From Oscillospiraceae bacterium (lineage in GTDB: Bacteria > Bacillota > Clostridia > Oscillospirales > CAG-272): a DNA stretch of 61,704 bases. The stretch covers positions 1 through 61,704 of the forward strand of contig SVSJ01000013.1 of the NCBI GenBank assembly GCA_015064355.1. The letters run 5' to 3'. The first letter of the stretch is position 1. The number at the start of each line of letters is the position of its first letter. The position numbers and the translations under genes are program-made. The notes below the pieces were generated by a model, which saw only the letters and a list, made by a program, of their open reading frames with translations, searched no databases and was not told the DNA's origin. This document shows positions 1 through 10,201 of this stretch, piece after piece.

Positions 1-78
1 CTCTGCCAATTGTTCTTGGGTTAACCCTTTTTCTTTTCGTAGTTGTTTTAGAAATTCTCCAATTTTCCTTTGGTTCAT
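1..78 (-). CDS. XRE-family transcriptional regulator, N-terminal fragment
   Basis: Reads leftward from the ATG at 76-78 and runs off the window edge, so only 26 codons are visible. They contain the start of a Cro/C1-type helix-turn-helix, with the typical GLTQEQLA segment. An AAAGGAGG ribosome site lies 9 nt before the start. The family binds DNA as a repressor or activator. The target cannot be inferred, because the sensor part is outside the window. Confidence 0.85.
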   Translation of the reverse strand, partial: MNQRKIGEFLKQLRKEKGLTQEQLAE

Positions 79-289
79 TTGTGTATACCTCCTTTCATCG
101 GTAATTATATCGGAATATCTATAAAAACACCACGACACAAAGCGAGAAATGCCGTGGTATAAGTAGACAATATGTGTCTATTAGATTATTTGATAAATTC
201 TTATTTATCGTTCTGTTTTATCGCAAGTTTCGCCTTTGTATTACAAAGGCTTCGGGAAAAGCCAATCCCCATAAAGTTGTGCACATCCT

Positions 290-425
290 AAGGCTCCCTC
301 CGGGAGGGAGCTCCCGACGGAGTCGGGTGAGGGAGAGCGCGTTACAATGAAGTTAGCACAAACTTAAAGTCACGCAGGCTCCTTCCGTCACGCTCCGCGT
401 GCCACCTCCCTCTCGGAGGGAGGCT
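290..425. repeat. MITE-like palindromic intergenic element
   Basis: Two hairpin-rich ends face each other across about 55 bp. Left end: CTCCCTCC/GGAGGGAG (294-310), then CCCGAC-GGA-GTCGGG (313-327). Right end, inverted: CACGC-TCC-GCGTG (389-401), then CCTCCCTC-TCG-GAGGGAGG (405-423). The outer 13 nt are near-perfect terminal inverted repeats (AAGGCTCCCTCCG against AAAGCCTCCCTCCG). There is no coding capacity. The inner stems differ in sequence but keep pairing, which suggests selection for structure or repeated templating. Together with the module at 439-486 it fills the gap between the regulator at 1-78 and the gene at 527. Confidence 0.7.
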
Positions 426-438
426 TTCTGTTAGCCCC

Positions 439-486
439 ATTATAACACAAATCGGCAGAGGAAACAACATCTCTGCCGAAATTTGT
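439..486 (-). terminator. Hairpin terminator overlapping a -10 element
   Basis: TCGGCAGAG (452-460) pairs with CTCTGCCGA (471-479). On the minus strand this follows the zinc-ribbon gene and is directly followed by a TTTGTGTTATAAT stretch with TATAAT at 439-444. A TTGTTT hexamer 17 nt upstream, inside the hairpin, could be a -35. Terminator and next promoter therefore appear merged. The same arrangement recurs at 2173-2213. Confidence 0.6.
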
Positions 487-526
487 AAACATCCTTATGA
501 GAACCAGCCTAAGCCGGCATTTTTGA

Positions 527-1123
527 TTATTTAAATCTCTTTTTCAGCTCGTGGAGATCGTGGTGTAGCTTTTTGATAACTCCCACAAGGCACGCGCCCA
601 AAACCGACGATACCGCGCCAATGATTGAACCGATCTCAAGGGTGTCGTTCAGAATAAGCTGAACTGCAAACCACGCCGCCAGTCCCACTCCGCACAGGAT
701 AAAGAGAATCTGGGCGATGGTCAGGCCCTTGCCGTATGGCTTTTCGCAATAGCAAAGGGGCTCGTCCGGGGGAATCTCCACATCAGCGAATTTCTCTATC
801 ACCGGTTCGGCTTGAGCCGGGATCTCATTTCTGTTCTCCTGCTGCATCTGAATCTGAGCGGCTCTTGCCGCTTCCCTTTCTTCACGGTCACGGATACGTT
901 TCTGATCGTGAAGCTCGCAAAGGCGAAGGAGGTATTCCATACCGCTGTCGGTCACACCTGCGTTTCTGAGGTTGCGCTCGTTTGAAACAAGGCGACGCAC
1001 AGCCGAGGATGTTGAGGCATCCATAAACTTGATAAATGGCAAAAGTATCTTCTTACATCTCTCGCACAGCTTCATTTTGTCGCCGTCGGGAATTTCTATG
1101 CCGCAGTTATAACAATATGCCAT
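527..1123 (-). CDS. Zinc-ribbon membrane protein of unknown function
   Basis: 198 residues. The N-terminus has a CxxC...CxxC zinc ribbon (YCYNCG near residue 4, LCERCK near residue 19). A charged, probably helical middle follows (residues 60-110). Two hydrophobic segments near residues 135-157 and 165-182 are likely membrane helices, and the end is basic and His-rich. GAGGTG lies 5 nt before the ATG. I do not recognise the family. Zinc ribbon plus membrane anchor is a common layout in Bacillota proteins of unknown role. It appears to be a single-gene unit ending at the hairpin at 452-479. Confidence 0.75.
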   Translation of the reverse strand: MAYCYNCGIEIPDGDKMKLCERCKKILLPFIKFMDASTSSAVRRLVSNERNLRNAGVTDSGMEYLLRLCELHDQKRIRDREEREAARAAQIQMQQENRNEIPAQAEPVIEKFADVEIPPDEPLCYCEKPYGKGLTIAQILFILCGVGLAAWFAVQLILNDTLEIGSIIGAVSSVLGACLVGVIKKLHHDLHELKKRFK

Positions 1124-1236
1124 CTCGTCACCTCATCGTAATATTCTTTGTCTATGTATATTATACCACAGCCACGCACAAATGGCAAGGGTGTACGCCT
1201 TATTTTTCCATCACTGAAAAGGAGATGCACACTCGC

Positions 1237-2136
1237 TTATCTGTCTTTTTCTTTTCTGAAAACAGGCTCATCACTCGAGCACAGCCATGCGCCCACGACC
1301 ATTAGCCCAAGGGCAATAAAATACGTGTAGTGCGGAGCATCTCTGAAAATAACAAGGGACAATAGTGTGCCGATAAACGGTGCTATGGCGTAATACGCAC
1401 TTGTTCTCGCCGCCCCCAGCAGCCTTTGTGCATAAACGTAGAAGAAAATGCTGAGGCCGTATGCCACAAAGCCCACAGCGAGTACCGCAAATACGCTCCA
1501 GATCTCTCCGATGCGCTCTCCAAGGCAAGTACCGATTATTACCGAGCCAATTCCCGAAAAAATGCCTTTCAGAAGCACGATTTCAAGGGGATCTTTAGCG
1601 GACAATTTTCTTGTGCAATTGTTTTCAATGCCCCAGCATAAACAAGCAAGAAGAATAAACAGGGAGCCTGCGGAGAACTTCAAACTTGAAATATCCTCGA
1701 ATGACAAAAGCATACAGGATGCTGTAACGAACAGAATACCAAACCAAAGACGATGGCTGATCTTCTCCTTAAATATCATAAGCGCGATAATAGCGGTCGC
1801 AACTATTTCAAAATTATTAAGCAGCGAAGCGTTTGCCGCCGTTGTATATGAAAGACCCAGCAGCAAAAAGATAGGCGCGGCAATATCTAGAACAATCATT
1901 GCCAGAGTATACGGAAGCTCCGCTTTGGTGATCTTTTCTTCCGCTTGCACCACACCTCTCCATTTGCGTATCAGTGCGATCACGCCCATACCAAGTCCTG
2001 CGCCGATATACAGAAATCCCGCCATCAATGTGGAGGGCATATATTCAAGCAAAAGTTTTGAAAACGGTGAATTCACGGCATAAAGTGCTGCCGCAAGCAC
2101 GGCGAGCATAATGCCAACTCTCGTGGATTTTTTCAT
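1237..2136 (-). CDS. EamA/DMT-family transporter
   Basis: About 299 residues with ten hydrophobic segments in two repeated halves, the usual drug/metabolite transporter fold (two EamA domains). Such proteins export metabolites or amino acids across the cytoplasmic membrane; the substrate cannot be read from the sequence. I chose the ATG at 2134-2136 because the longer frame would start at a TTG that lies inside the apparent -10 box (TATAAT, minus strand, 2173-2178). Transcription seems to start just after the aspS terminator. Confidence 0.85.
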   Translation of the reverse strand: MKKSTRVGIMLAVLAAALYAVNSPFSKLLLEYMPSTLMAGFLYIGAGLGMGVIALIRKWRGVVQAEEKITKAELPYTLAMIVLDIAAPIFLLLGLSYTTAANASLLNNFEIVATAIIALMIFKEKISHRLWFGILFVTASCMLLSFEDISSLKFSAGSLFILLACLCWGIENNCTRKLSAKDPLEIVLLKGIFSGIGSVIIGTCLGERIGEIWSVFAVLAVGFVAYGLSIFFYVYAQRLLGAARTSAYYAIAPFIGTLLSLVIFRDAPHYTYFIALGLMVVGAWLCSSDEPVFRKEKDR

Positions 2137-2172
2137 AATCGTTCTTATTGATCCTTTATCTTTGGTTGCCTT

Positions 2173-2213
2173 ATTATAACACAAAACCGGCAGAAATAGA
2201 AGCTATTCTGCCG
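2173..2213 (-). terminator. aspS terminator overlapping the EamA gene -10 box
   Basis: CGGCAGAA (2188-2195) pairs with TTCTGCCG (2206-2213). On the minus strand it follows the aspS stop and is followed by GGTTTTGTG, then TATAAT (2173-2178) serving the EamA gene. It has the same hairpin and flanking sequence as 439-486. Confidence 0.65.
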
Positions 2214-2245
2214 ATTTTTCTATTAACATATCTGAATTATCCGGG

Positions 2246-4036
2246 TTATTCCTCTTCTGTTGCAACAACAGCAATACCCAGTTCTGCAAGAGCTGCGGGA
2301 TCAGCAACTGCAGGGCACTTGGAGAGAAGCTCAGATGCATTCTGAACCTTCGGGAATGCTATTACCTCGCGGATGTCCTCAAGGCCGAGAAGGAGGGTTA
2401 CTACGCGGTCAAGACCGAATGCAAGACCGCCGTGGGGAGGCACACCGTACTTGAATGCTTCGAGGAGGAAGCCAAACTTTTCTTCTGCTTCTTCAGCACC
2501 GATGCCCAGAGCCTCGAACATCTTGGTTTGCATTTCTGTGGTGTGGATTCTGATAGAACCGCCGCCAAGCTCTGTACCGTTGAGTACGCAGTCGTATGCT
2601 CTTGCGCGAACAGCACCGGGATCAGTCTCAAGGAGAGGCAGGTCTTCTTCCATAGGCATGGTGAAGGGGTGGTGCTTTGCGTAGAATCTGTCGTCTTCTT
2701 CGGAGTACTCGAGGAGGGGGAATTCTGTTACCCACAGGAAGTTGAACTTGGACTTGTCGATCATGTTAAGTCTCTTTGCAACCTCGCAGCGGAGTGCGCC
2801 GAGAGAATCGTATACAACCCCGTTCTTTGCAGCCACGATGAGAGCGAGGTCGCCTTCAGCTACGCCCATCTTAGCAAGGATAGCGGAAATTTCATCTTCA
2901 GTCATAAACTTAGCAAAGGAAGATGTGGGAGCACCTGCTGTATTCTTGTACCAAGCAAGACCCTTTGCACCGTATGTCTTAACAAATTCTGTAAGGGAGT
3001 CGATCTCCTTACGTGTCATAGCTGCGCCGCCGGGTACTGTGATACCGCGAACACTGCCGCCCATCTCAACTGCACTCTTGAATACGGAGAACTCGCTGTT
3101 CTTTACGAGATCGGAAATATCGCAAAGCTCCATGCCGAAGCGTGTGTCGGGCTTGTCGGAACCGAAGCGGTCCATAGCTTCCTTATAGGTCATTCTCTTG
3201 AAGGGAATCTCGAGAGGCTGGTGCATGAAGTCCTCAAAGAGCTTCTTCATGTAGCCTTCGTTCATTGCGATGATATCTTCTTCATCAGCAAAGGACATTT
3301 CAAGGTCGATCTGTGTAAATTCTGGCTGACGGTCTGCGCGGAGGTCCTCGTCACGGAAGCAGCGAGCGATCTGGATATAACGATCGAAGCCGGAGTACAT
3401 AAGAAGCTGCTTGTAAAGCTGAGGAGACTGAGGAAGCGCATAGAACTTGCCGGGATGCACACGGCTGGGAACGAGATAGTCTCTTGCTCCCTCAGGTGTA
3501 GGCTTGATAAGGCAAGGTGTTTCAATGTCGATGAAGCCGTTGTCAGCGAAGTAGTTACGTGTGATCTTCACGATCTCGGAACGAGCAATAATATTCTTCT
3601 GAAGGTCGGGACGGCGAAGGTCGAGATAACGGTGCTTCAGACGGAGTTCGGGCTTAACGTCACTCTTTTCAACGATTGCGAAAGGAGGTGTCTGTGCAGT
3701 TGTGAGGATCTTGAGAGCGTCAACGTAAACTTCGATCTCACCTGTGGGGATGTTCTTGTTGATAGCCGCCTCTCCTCTGGAGCGAACTACGCCGCTTGCG
3801 GAAAGCACAAATTCAGCGCGAATGCCGAATGCCTTGTCGAAGATCTCGCGGTCTGTTGCATCGTCAAATGCAAGCTGCACGATACCTGTGCGGTCGCGAA
3901 GGTCGATGAAAATAAGGCTGCCAAGGTCTCTCTGTCTCTGGCACCAGCCTGTTACGGTAACACGTTCGCCAATGTTAGCGGAATTCAGCGTACCGCAGTA
4001 ATGGGTTCTTTTATCTGCTTTGGTGAATGATTCCAT
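2246..4036 (-). CDS. aspS: Aspartyl-tRNA synthetase
   Basis: 596 residues, the normal length of the bacterial type. The N-terminal OB-fold binds the anticodon (VTGWCQRQRDLGSLIFIDLRD region). Class II motif 2 is visible as FRDEDLRADRQPEFTQID (near residue 220), and motif 3 as GLAFGLDRVV near residue 540. The large insertion domain typical of bacterial AspRS lies between them. It charges tRNA-Asp with aspartate in the cytosol, and may also charge tRNA-Asn if the cell lacks AsnRS. AAAGGAC precedes the ATG. A short possible upstream ORF (4070-4135) lies in its leader. Confidence 0.97.
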   Translation of the reverse strand: MESFTKADKRTHYCGTLNSANIGERVTVTGWCQRQRDLGSLIFIDLRDRTGIVQLAFDDATDREIFDKAFGIRAEFVLSASGVVRSRGEAAINKNIPTGEIEVYVDALKILTTAQTPPFAIVEKSDVKPELRLKHRYLDLRRPDLQKNIIARSEIVKITRNYFADNGFIDIETPCLIKPTPEGARDYLVPSRVHPGKFYALPQSPQLYKQLLMYSGFDRYIQIARCFRDEDLRADRQPEFTQIDLEMSFADEEDIIAMNEGYMKKLFEDFMHQPLEIPFKRMTYKEAMDRFGSDKPDTRFGMELCDISDLVKNSEFSVFKSAVEMGGSVRGITVPGGAAMTRKEIDSLTEFVKTYGAKGLAWYKNTAGAPTSSFAKFMTEDEISAILAKMGVAEGDLALIVAAKNGVVYDSLGALRCEVAKRLNMIDKSKFNFLWVTEFPLLEYSEEDDRFYAKHHPFTMPMEEDLPLLETDPGAVRARAYDCVLNGTELGGGSIRIHTTEMQTKMFEALGIGAEEAEEKFGFLLEAFKYGVPPHGGLAFGLDRVVTLLLGLEDIREVIAFPKVQNASELLSKCPAVADPAALAELGIAVVATEEE

Positions 4037-4069
4037 GTTGATATTTTGTCCTTTCGATTATATTTAAGG

Positions 4070-4135
4070 TTAATATTTTATAATTGTCATCATCAAATCG
4101 TGAACGTCGGTTACAACATAATCTGTATGTCGCAT
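4070..4135 (-). CDS. Possible 21-codon upstream ORF in the aspS leader
   Basis: A short frame with an AAGGGAAG-like ribosome site, ATG at 4133-4135 and TAA at 4070-4072. Three of its 21 codons are Asp (residues 5, 10 and 13), which fits a translational sensor ahead of aspS. No terminator hairpin follows it before aspS, so a classical attenuator is not supported. It could be chance. Confidence 0.25.
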   Translation of the reverse strand: MRHTDYVVTDVHDLMMTIIKY

Positions 4136-4242
4136 AATACCACTTCCCTTCACGTAATTTCTGTTTCTCTAACTGATAAGTATATCAAAAAAACCGAGAA
4201 TAATCAAGTGGTAAACGAGATTTTTCTTTTATAATGAACGCA

Positions 4243-4273
4243 AATAAAGCAAAATCCTCCGAAAATGGAGGAT
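4243..4273 (-). terminator. Terminator of the amidohydrolase gene
   Basis: The minus-strand hairpin pairs ATCCTCC with GGAGGAT (4254-4260 with 4267-4273), followed by a T-rich stretch. It starts 8 nt after the stop codon. Confidence 0.7.
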
Positions 4274-4281
4274 CTTTTTGC

Positions 4282-5424
4282 TTATTTTACTCTTTCTCCG
4301 TCGAGAATAACAGCAATAACCTTTGTGCTGCTTACGAGCGCGTCGCCGTCGGTGACTACAAGGTCAGCGTCCTTGCCCACTTCAATGGAGCCAACGCGGT
4401 CTGCGATTCCGATATGCTTTGCGGGGTTGATTGTAATAGCGCGAAGTGCATCGAATGGATCCATGCCGGCGTTTACCGCAAGTCCGGCGCAAAGGGGCAG
4501 GTATTCCTGGGGGATAACCGGTGCGTCGGTGATAATACTTACTTCAAGTCCTGCCGCTGCCAGAATACCTGGGGTGTCGAAGGATTTATTTACAAGCTCA
4601 AGCTTGCTTGCGCCTGTGAGAGTGGGGCCAACTGCAACGGGATAACCGGAGCGGGCAAGCTCATTTACGATCAGGTGTCCTTCGGTGCAGTGCTCAATAG
4701 TCATCTTTACGCCGAATTCCTTGGCAATACGTATAGCGGTGCAAATATCGTCAGCGCGGTGTGCGTGGGCCTTCAGAGGAATGTCACCGCGAAGCACGGG
4801 GATAAGAGCCTCCAGCTTCATATCGAATGCGGGGCACTTTGACTTGTCGTCCCCTGCCGCGTCCTTCTTTTCCATGTACTCCCGAGCCTTGAAGAGCATT
4901 TCGCGAAGCTTTGCGGCAGTAGTCATACGTGCGGAAATGCCCTTGTCGCTGTAACAACGCTTGGGATTTTCGCCGAATGCACACTTCATTGCAACGGGCT
5001 CTTTAACGATCATATCGTCAACGCAGTTGCCCTTTGTCTTAACCGCAAGGAACGTTCCACCAAGCACATTTGCGCTGCCGGGACCTGTGCAAACTGTAGT
5101 AACACCCGCTTCAAGTGCCATTCTTACTCCCTGCTCGTGAGGGTTGAAGCTGTCGATGCCGCGGAGGTGGGGAGCAACGTAGTCGCCCATTTCATTGTAG
5201 TCCCAACCCACAGCACCCTGACCGTAGTTGTCAAGTCCGATATGGCAGTGTGCGTCAATAAATCCGGGGTATACTCGGAGTCCACTTGCATCAAAGATCT
5301 CCTCCCCCTCTTTCGGCAGAAGTCCTCCGCCTATCTGGGTGATCTTTCCATCCTCCAGCCTGATGTCCGCCACATACGGATCACGGTTGATAGCATCGTA
5401 CAAAGTTCCGTTTTTAATAAGCAT
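4282..5424 (-). CDS. Amidohydrolase-family protein
   Basis: 380 residues of the metal-dependent amidohydrolase superfamily, in the imidazolonepropionase/COG1228-like branch. Metal ligands are visible: HCHIGLD near residue 60, HAHRADDI near 220, IEHCTEGH near 245, and a final Asp in IITDAPV near 300. The N- and C-terminal strands form the usual composite beta-sandwich. Family members hydrolyse C-N bonds in cyclic amides or peptides; the substrate here is not inferable. GGGAGA lies 7 nt before the ATG. It appears monocistronic with its own terminator. Confidence 0.85.
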   Translation of the reverse strand: MLIKNGTLYDAINRDPYVADIRLEDGKITQIGGGLLPKEGEEIFDASGLRVYPGFIDAHCHIGLDNYGQGAVGWDYNEMGDYVAPHLRGIDSFNPHEQGVRMALEAGVTTVCTGPGSANVLGGTFLAVKTKGNCVDDMIVKEPVAMKCAFGENPKRCYSDKGISARMTTAAKLREMLFKAREYMEKKDAAGDDKSKCPAFDMKLEALIPVLRGDIPLKAHAHRADDICTAIRIAKEFGVKMTIEHCTEGHLIVNELARSGYPVAVGPTLTGASKLELVNKSFDTPGILAAAGLEVSIITDAPVIPQEYLPLCAGLAVNAGMDPFDALRAITINPAKHIGIADRVGSIEVGKDADLVVTDGDALVSSTKVIAVILDGERVK

Positions 5425-5551
5425 AATATATCTCCCTTGTTTTAGATTTCCTACTTTATATTATACAAGCATTCTCACTTTTTCGCAATGGGTATGTGAA
5501 AATAGTCGGGTATTTTTCTATTTTCATTCATTATTCTTCGCATTATTCCTA

Positions 5552-5580
5552 TTGTAATTTCACGATATATGTGATAAAAT
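5552..5580 (+). promoter_or_regulatory. Promoter of the aminotransferase gene
   Basis: TTGTAA (5552-5557), 17-nt spacer, TAAAAT (5575-5580). The start codon is 44 nt downstream. Confidence 0.6.
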
Positions 5581-5623
5581 TAATAGATACAAGAAATTCT
5601 TGCAGAATCGAGGTAATACTACT

Positions 5624-6814
5624 ATGGAATATAAGATCTCAAATAAACTTGCGGCTCTAAAGCCTTCGGCAATTCGTGAGATATTCAAGTCTCTCGCCGA
5701 CCCTACAATAATCAGCTTCGCAGCGGGCAATCCCTCTCCCCTGTCCTTCCCCGCAAAGGATCTCGCCGAGATCTCCGCTGACATATTCGAAAACTCCGCA
5801 GCAGCCGCTCTCCAGTACGGTACTACCGAAGGATATACCCCCCTTCGCCAGGCTGTTTCTGCAAGAATGAAGGAAAAGTTCGCAATCGGCACCGATAACG
5901 ACGAGACCATCATCACAACAGGCGGTCAGCAGGGTATCGAGCTTGCTTGCAAGGCTCTTTGCAACGAAGGCGACGCTGTGATCTGCGAAAATCCCTCATT
6001 CATCGGCGCGCTTAACGCATTCCGTTCTAACGGGGCAGCAACAATTGGTGTTCCCCTTTGCGACGACGGTATTGACGTTGCGATTCTCGAAGATACTCTC
6101 AAGAATACACCAAACGCGAAGATACTTTATCTGATCCCCACCTTCCACAATCCTGCGGGAATTACGTCCACTCTCGAAAACCGCAAGCAGGTTTATGAGC
6201 TTGCAAAGAAGTACGGCGTTATCATCCTTGAGGACAACCCCTACGGTGAGCTTCGCTTTGCCGGAGAGAATGTTCCCACGTACAAGTCATTTGATACCGA
6301 GGGAATCGTTATTTACTGCTCCTCTTTCTCAAAGATCCTCTCCGCAGGCATGAGAATCGGATACGTTTGCGGACCCAAGGAGATCATCTCAAAAATGGTT
6401 GTCGCAAAGCAGGTTGAGGACGTTCACACAAACTTGTTCTTCCAGATGCTCTGCTATCGCTACATGACCGAGCGCGATCTTGACGCACATATCGCAGGGA
6501 TCCGCAAGCTGTACGGCGACAAGTGCGGTCTGATGCTTTCCGAGCTTGACAAGAATATGCCCAAGTGCATTAAATACACACGTCCCGAGGGTGGCCTTTT
6601 CCTGTGGTGCACTCTGCCCGACGGCAAGAGCTCTGCTGAATTTGTTGAAAAGGCTATCGAGCGCAAGGTTGCTGTTGTTCCCGGCACCGCGTTCAACTGC
6701 GACACGGAAGCTCCCTCCGATTCATTCAGACTTAACTACTCCATGCCCTCTGATGAAGATATCGTGAGAGGTATAAAAATCCTTTCCGACCTTGCCCGCG
6801 AAATGTTCTGCTGA
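5624..6814 (+). CDS. PLP-dependent aminotransferase (class I/II, 2-aminoadipate/MocR-like branch)
   Basis: About 396 residues. The fold-type I core shows SFAAGNPSP near the N-terminus, a GGQQGIELACKAL cofactor segment, PTFHNPAG, the DNPYGEL aspartate loop, and the PLP lysine in SSFSKILSAGMRIGY. It transfers amino groups between an amino acid and a 2-oxo acid; aromatic or aminoadipate substrates are typical of this branch, and specificity is not readable. The ATG at 5624 follows GAGGT, so I rejected a TTG eight codons upstream. It precedes ppa with a 34-nt gap. Confidence 0.88.
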   Translation: MEYKISNKLAALKPSAIREIFKSLADPTIISFAAGNPSPLSFPAKDLAEISADIFENSAAAALQYGTTEGYTPLRQAVSARMKEKFAIGTDNDETIITTGGQQGIELACKALCNEGDAVICENPSFIGALNAFRSNGAATIGVPLCDDGIDVAILEDTLKNTPNAKILYLIPTFHNPAGITSTLENRKQVYELAKKYGVIILEDNPYGELRFAGENVPTYKSFDTEGIVIYCSSFSKILSAGMRIGYVCGPKEIISKMVVAKQVEDVHTNLFFQMLCYRYMTERDLDAHIAGIRKLYGDKCGLMLSELDKNMPKCIKYTRPEGGLFLWCTLPDGKSSAEFVEKAIERKVAVVPGTAFNCDTEAPSDSFRLNYSMPSDEDIVRGIKILSDLAREMFC

Positions 6815-6848
6815 AACTAACTAACCCCTACACAAAGGAGGATCCAAT

Positions 6849-7391
6849 ATGAATATCTGGCATGATATGTCCCCTGAAAACATTACAACCAAGTCCTTTT
6901 ACGCAGTTATCGAGATCACAAAAGGAAGCAAGATCAAGTACGAGCTTGACAAGAAGACCGGTCTCCTCCGCCTTGACAGAATCCTCTACACATCTACACA
7001 CTACCCTGCAAACTACGGTTTTATTCCTCTGACCTTTGCTGATGACGATGACCCGCTGGACGTGCTGGTTATCTGCTCCGAACAGATCGCGCCTATGACC
7101 ATCGTGGAGTGCTACCCCATCGGCGTTATCAAGATGCTGGACGGTGGCAAAATGGATGAAAAGATCATCGCGATCCCCTATACTGACCCATACTACAACG
7201 TGTACAGCTCTATCTACGACCTACCCACCCACGTTTTCGAGGAAATGAGACATTTCTTCAAGGTCTACAAGGAGCTTGAAAACAAAAACACCGCCGTTGA
7301 AGAGCTTGGCGGACGTCGCGAGGCTGAGGCGGTTATCGAGTATTGTATAAAGAATTACTACGAAAACCGCGATATGCTCCGTGCTAAATAA
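6849..7391 (+). CDS. ppa: Inorganic pyrophosphatase (family I)
   Basis: 180 residues. Family I signatures are present: the KYELDKKTGLLRLDR segment, YPANYGFIP, and the metal-binding DDDDPLDVLV loop, followed by the GVIKMLDGGKMDEKI region. It hydrolyses pyrophosphate to phosphate in the cytosol and pulls biosynthetic reactions forward. AAAGGAGGA lies 7 nt before the ATG. It is followed 19 nt later by obg, so the two are probably cotranscribed. Confidence 0.96.
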   Translation: MNIWHDMSPENITTKSFYAVIEITKGSKIKYELDKKTGLLRLDRILYTSTHYPANYGFIPLTFADDDDPLDVLVICSEQIAPMTIVECYPIGVIKMLDGGKMDEKIIAIPYTDPYYNVYSSIYDLPTHVFEEMRHFFKVYKELENKNTAVEELGGRREAEAVIEYCIKNYYENRDMLRAK

Positions 7392-7406
7392 TATCGAAGG
7401 CGGTAG

Positions 7407-8726
<1,320 letters not shown>

Positions 8727-8729
8727 AAA

Positions 8730-8760
8730 ACGGAGGCAATACGCCTCCGTTTCTCTTTTC
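8730..8760 (+). terminator. Bidirectional terminator after obg
   Basis: ACGGAGGC (8730-8737) pairs with GCCTCCGT (8743-8750), with T-rich flanks in both directions. It serves obg on the plus strand and the TPR lipoprotein gene on the minus strand. Confidence 0.85.
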
Positions 8761-8773
8761 CGTGATATAATAA

Positions 8774-10165
8774 TCAATCATTAAATACAATGGCAGGGAA
8801 AAACTCAACAGAGCAATTCTTCTCAACCAATTCTTCCATAGTAACATCGTAAAAATCCAAAGTGAATGTTATCTCTGTATCACTAACATTTTTAAGAAGA
8901 ACCGAGGCAGTTTCAAGATGTTCGCCATTTACATTTATCAAAACAGCATCAACGGATAGATATTTTAGGTTGTGTTTTCCCGGATTGCTTATAGTAATAT
9001 CCATCCAAACACCAATTTCATCACAACCCCATCTATCAATTGAAAAGTCGAGTTTGCTAAAAAAATCCGATAGTTTGTCGTGTTGAGAATTAGGTGTGCA
9101 ATAATAGTAACCTCTTGAATAATAAGAATCGCTCTGCACATTTTCAAATGTTACGATAATTTTTTCTGCATCCCTATCAATCTTGGCACCCATATCCTTA
9201 CATGTGCCTAACAGATAAGCAAATGTTTTAGCTGAGATACCTTTTTCTTTCAAGAATTGATAAGGTTGCTCTACTACCATAAATCCGCTAGTATTGGTCA
9301 TCTCAAAACGAACAAAATCCGAGTGCTTGCTTAATGTATCCATCACATAATAGAGACCTTGGTAATAGCAAAACGGAGAGTCATAGAACTTTTCAAACCC
9401 CATATCAGCGGATAATTTCTCAATATCTTTTTGGGCCTGTGTTACAGATGTAGGTTCATAACCAAAAACATTCATAAAAGCATCTATGGCATTATCCAAT
9501 TTATTATCACGAATAATGATATCATATGTTTCATTTAACATATCACTAATTCTGAGATAATAATCTGCGCCGTCCAAATAATCAAAGTTCGGGTTCCATT
9601 TATCTGGATTGTGTTCTTCTATTTCATTCAACATCTCGTTGTAGAATGTTTCAATATCGCAAGCGGTCTTCAATTCGTAAACACGAGCAAGTAAAGCAAA
9701 GGCATTTTCGTTTTTGTTGTTTACAAGCAAATTAACGGCATCTTCGTATTCTTCTGCATCAACTGCAATCTCTGCCAACTTGTAATTGACATCTGCAAGC
9801 AAAGTAATTGCTTGTTCATAGTTGTTGTTTTCCAAATAACTAGCGGCTAATTCGTAGTCATTATTTTGTTAAGCAGCAGAAGCGAGATTGTATTTCGTTT
9901 CATCCAATAGTGCCGATGCATCATTGTACAAATTGCCATCAAGTAGAGAAACCGCTTTTTCAAACTCGTTGTTTTTAAGTGCGATTTCTGCAACTCTATA
10001 CCGGACTTCATCGTAAATATTAGGATACTCGTCAGGGCTTTCTTCAATAATTGCAAGTGCTTCCTCGTATTTTCCTACCTCAATTAGAGTATTCACATTA
10101 GTGGAGCAACCACTAATGCAAAGAATTATACAAAGCATCAGTACAGCATATATCACTTTTTTCAT
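8774..10165 (-). pseudogene. TPR-like lipoprotein gene interrupted by one in-frame stop
   Basis: The minus frame starts at the ATG at 10165 with a lipoprotein signal (LCISGC, Cys 20). It runs through TPR-like helices to a TAA at 9869-9871, then continues in the same frame without any shift to a stop at 8774. The upstream part is 98 residues; the rest is about 363. The repeats align across the break: AEIALKNNEFEKAV upstream against ASAA*QNNDYELAA at the break puts the stop where Leu is expected, and TTA to TAA is one base change. The C-terminal half (about 250 residues) is not recognised. It is either a recent nonsense mutation, a sequencing error, or a truncated anchored peptide. AT-rich, like its neighbour at 10202. 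Confidence 0.75.
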
Positions 10166-10201
10166 CTAATTTTCTCCCTATTTGGTTTTTGTCATTTTTA
10201 C

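Noticed and set aside
2432-4030. Long open frame antisense to aspS, and similar ones antisense to dnaK (44465-46201) and the GGGtGRT gene (56841-57902)
   Set aside because: They mirror strongly codon-biased genes, have Cys/Val/Leu-rich compositions typical of shadow frames, and lack ribosome sites; the sense genes are certain.
9869-9871. Programmed readthrough or recoding at the TAA in the lipoprotein gene
   Set aside because: No selenocysteine-type element or conserved readthrough context visible; TAA is the least leaky stop. A simple nonsense change at a Leu codon is simpler.
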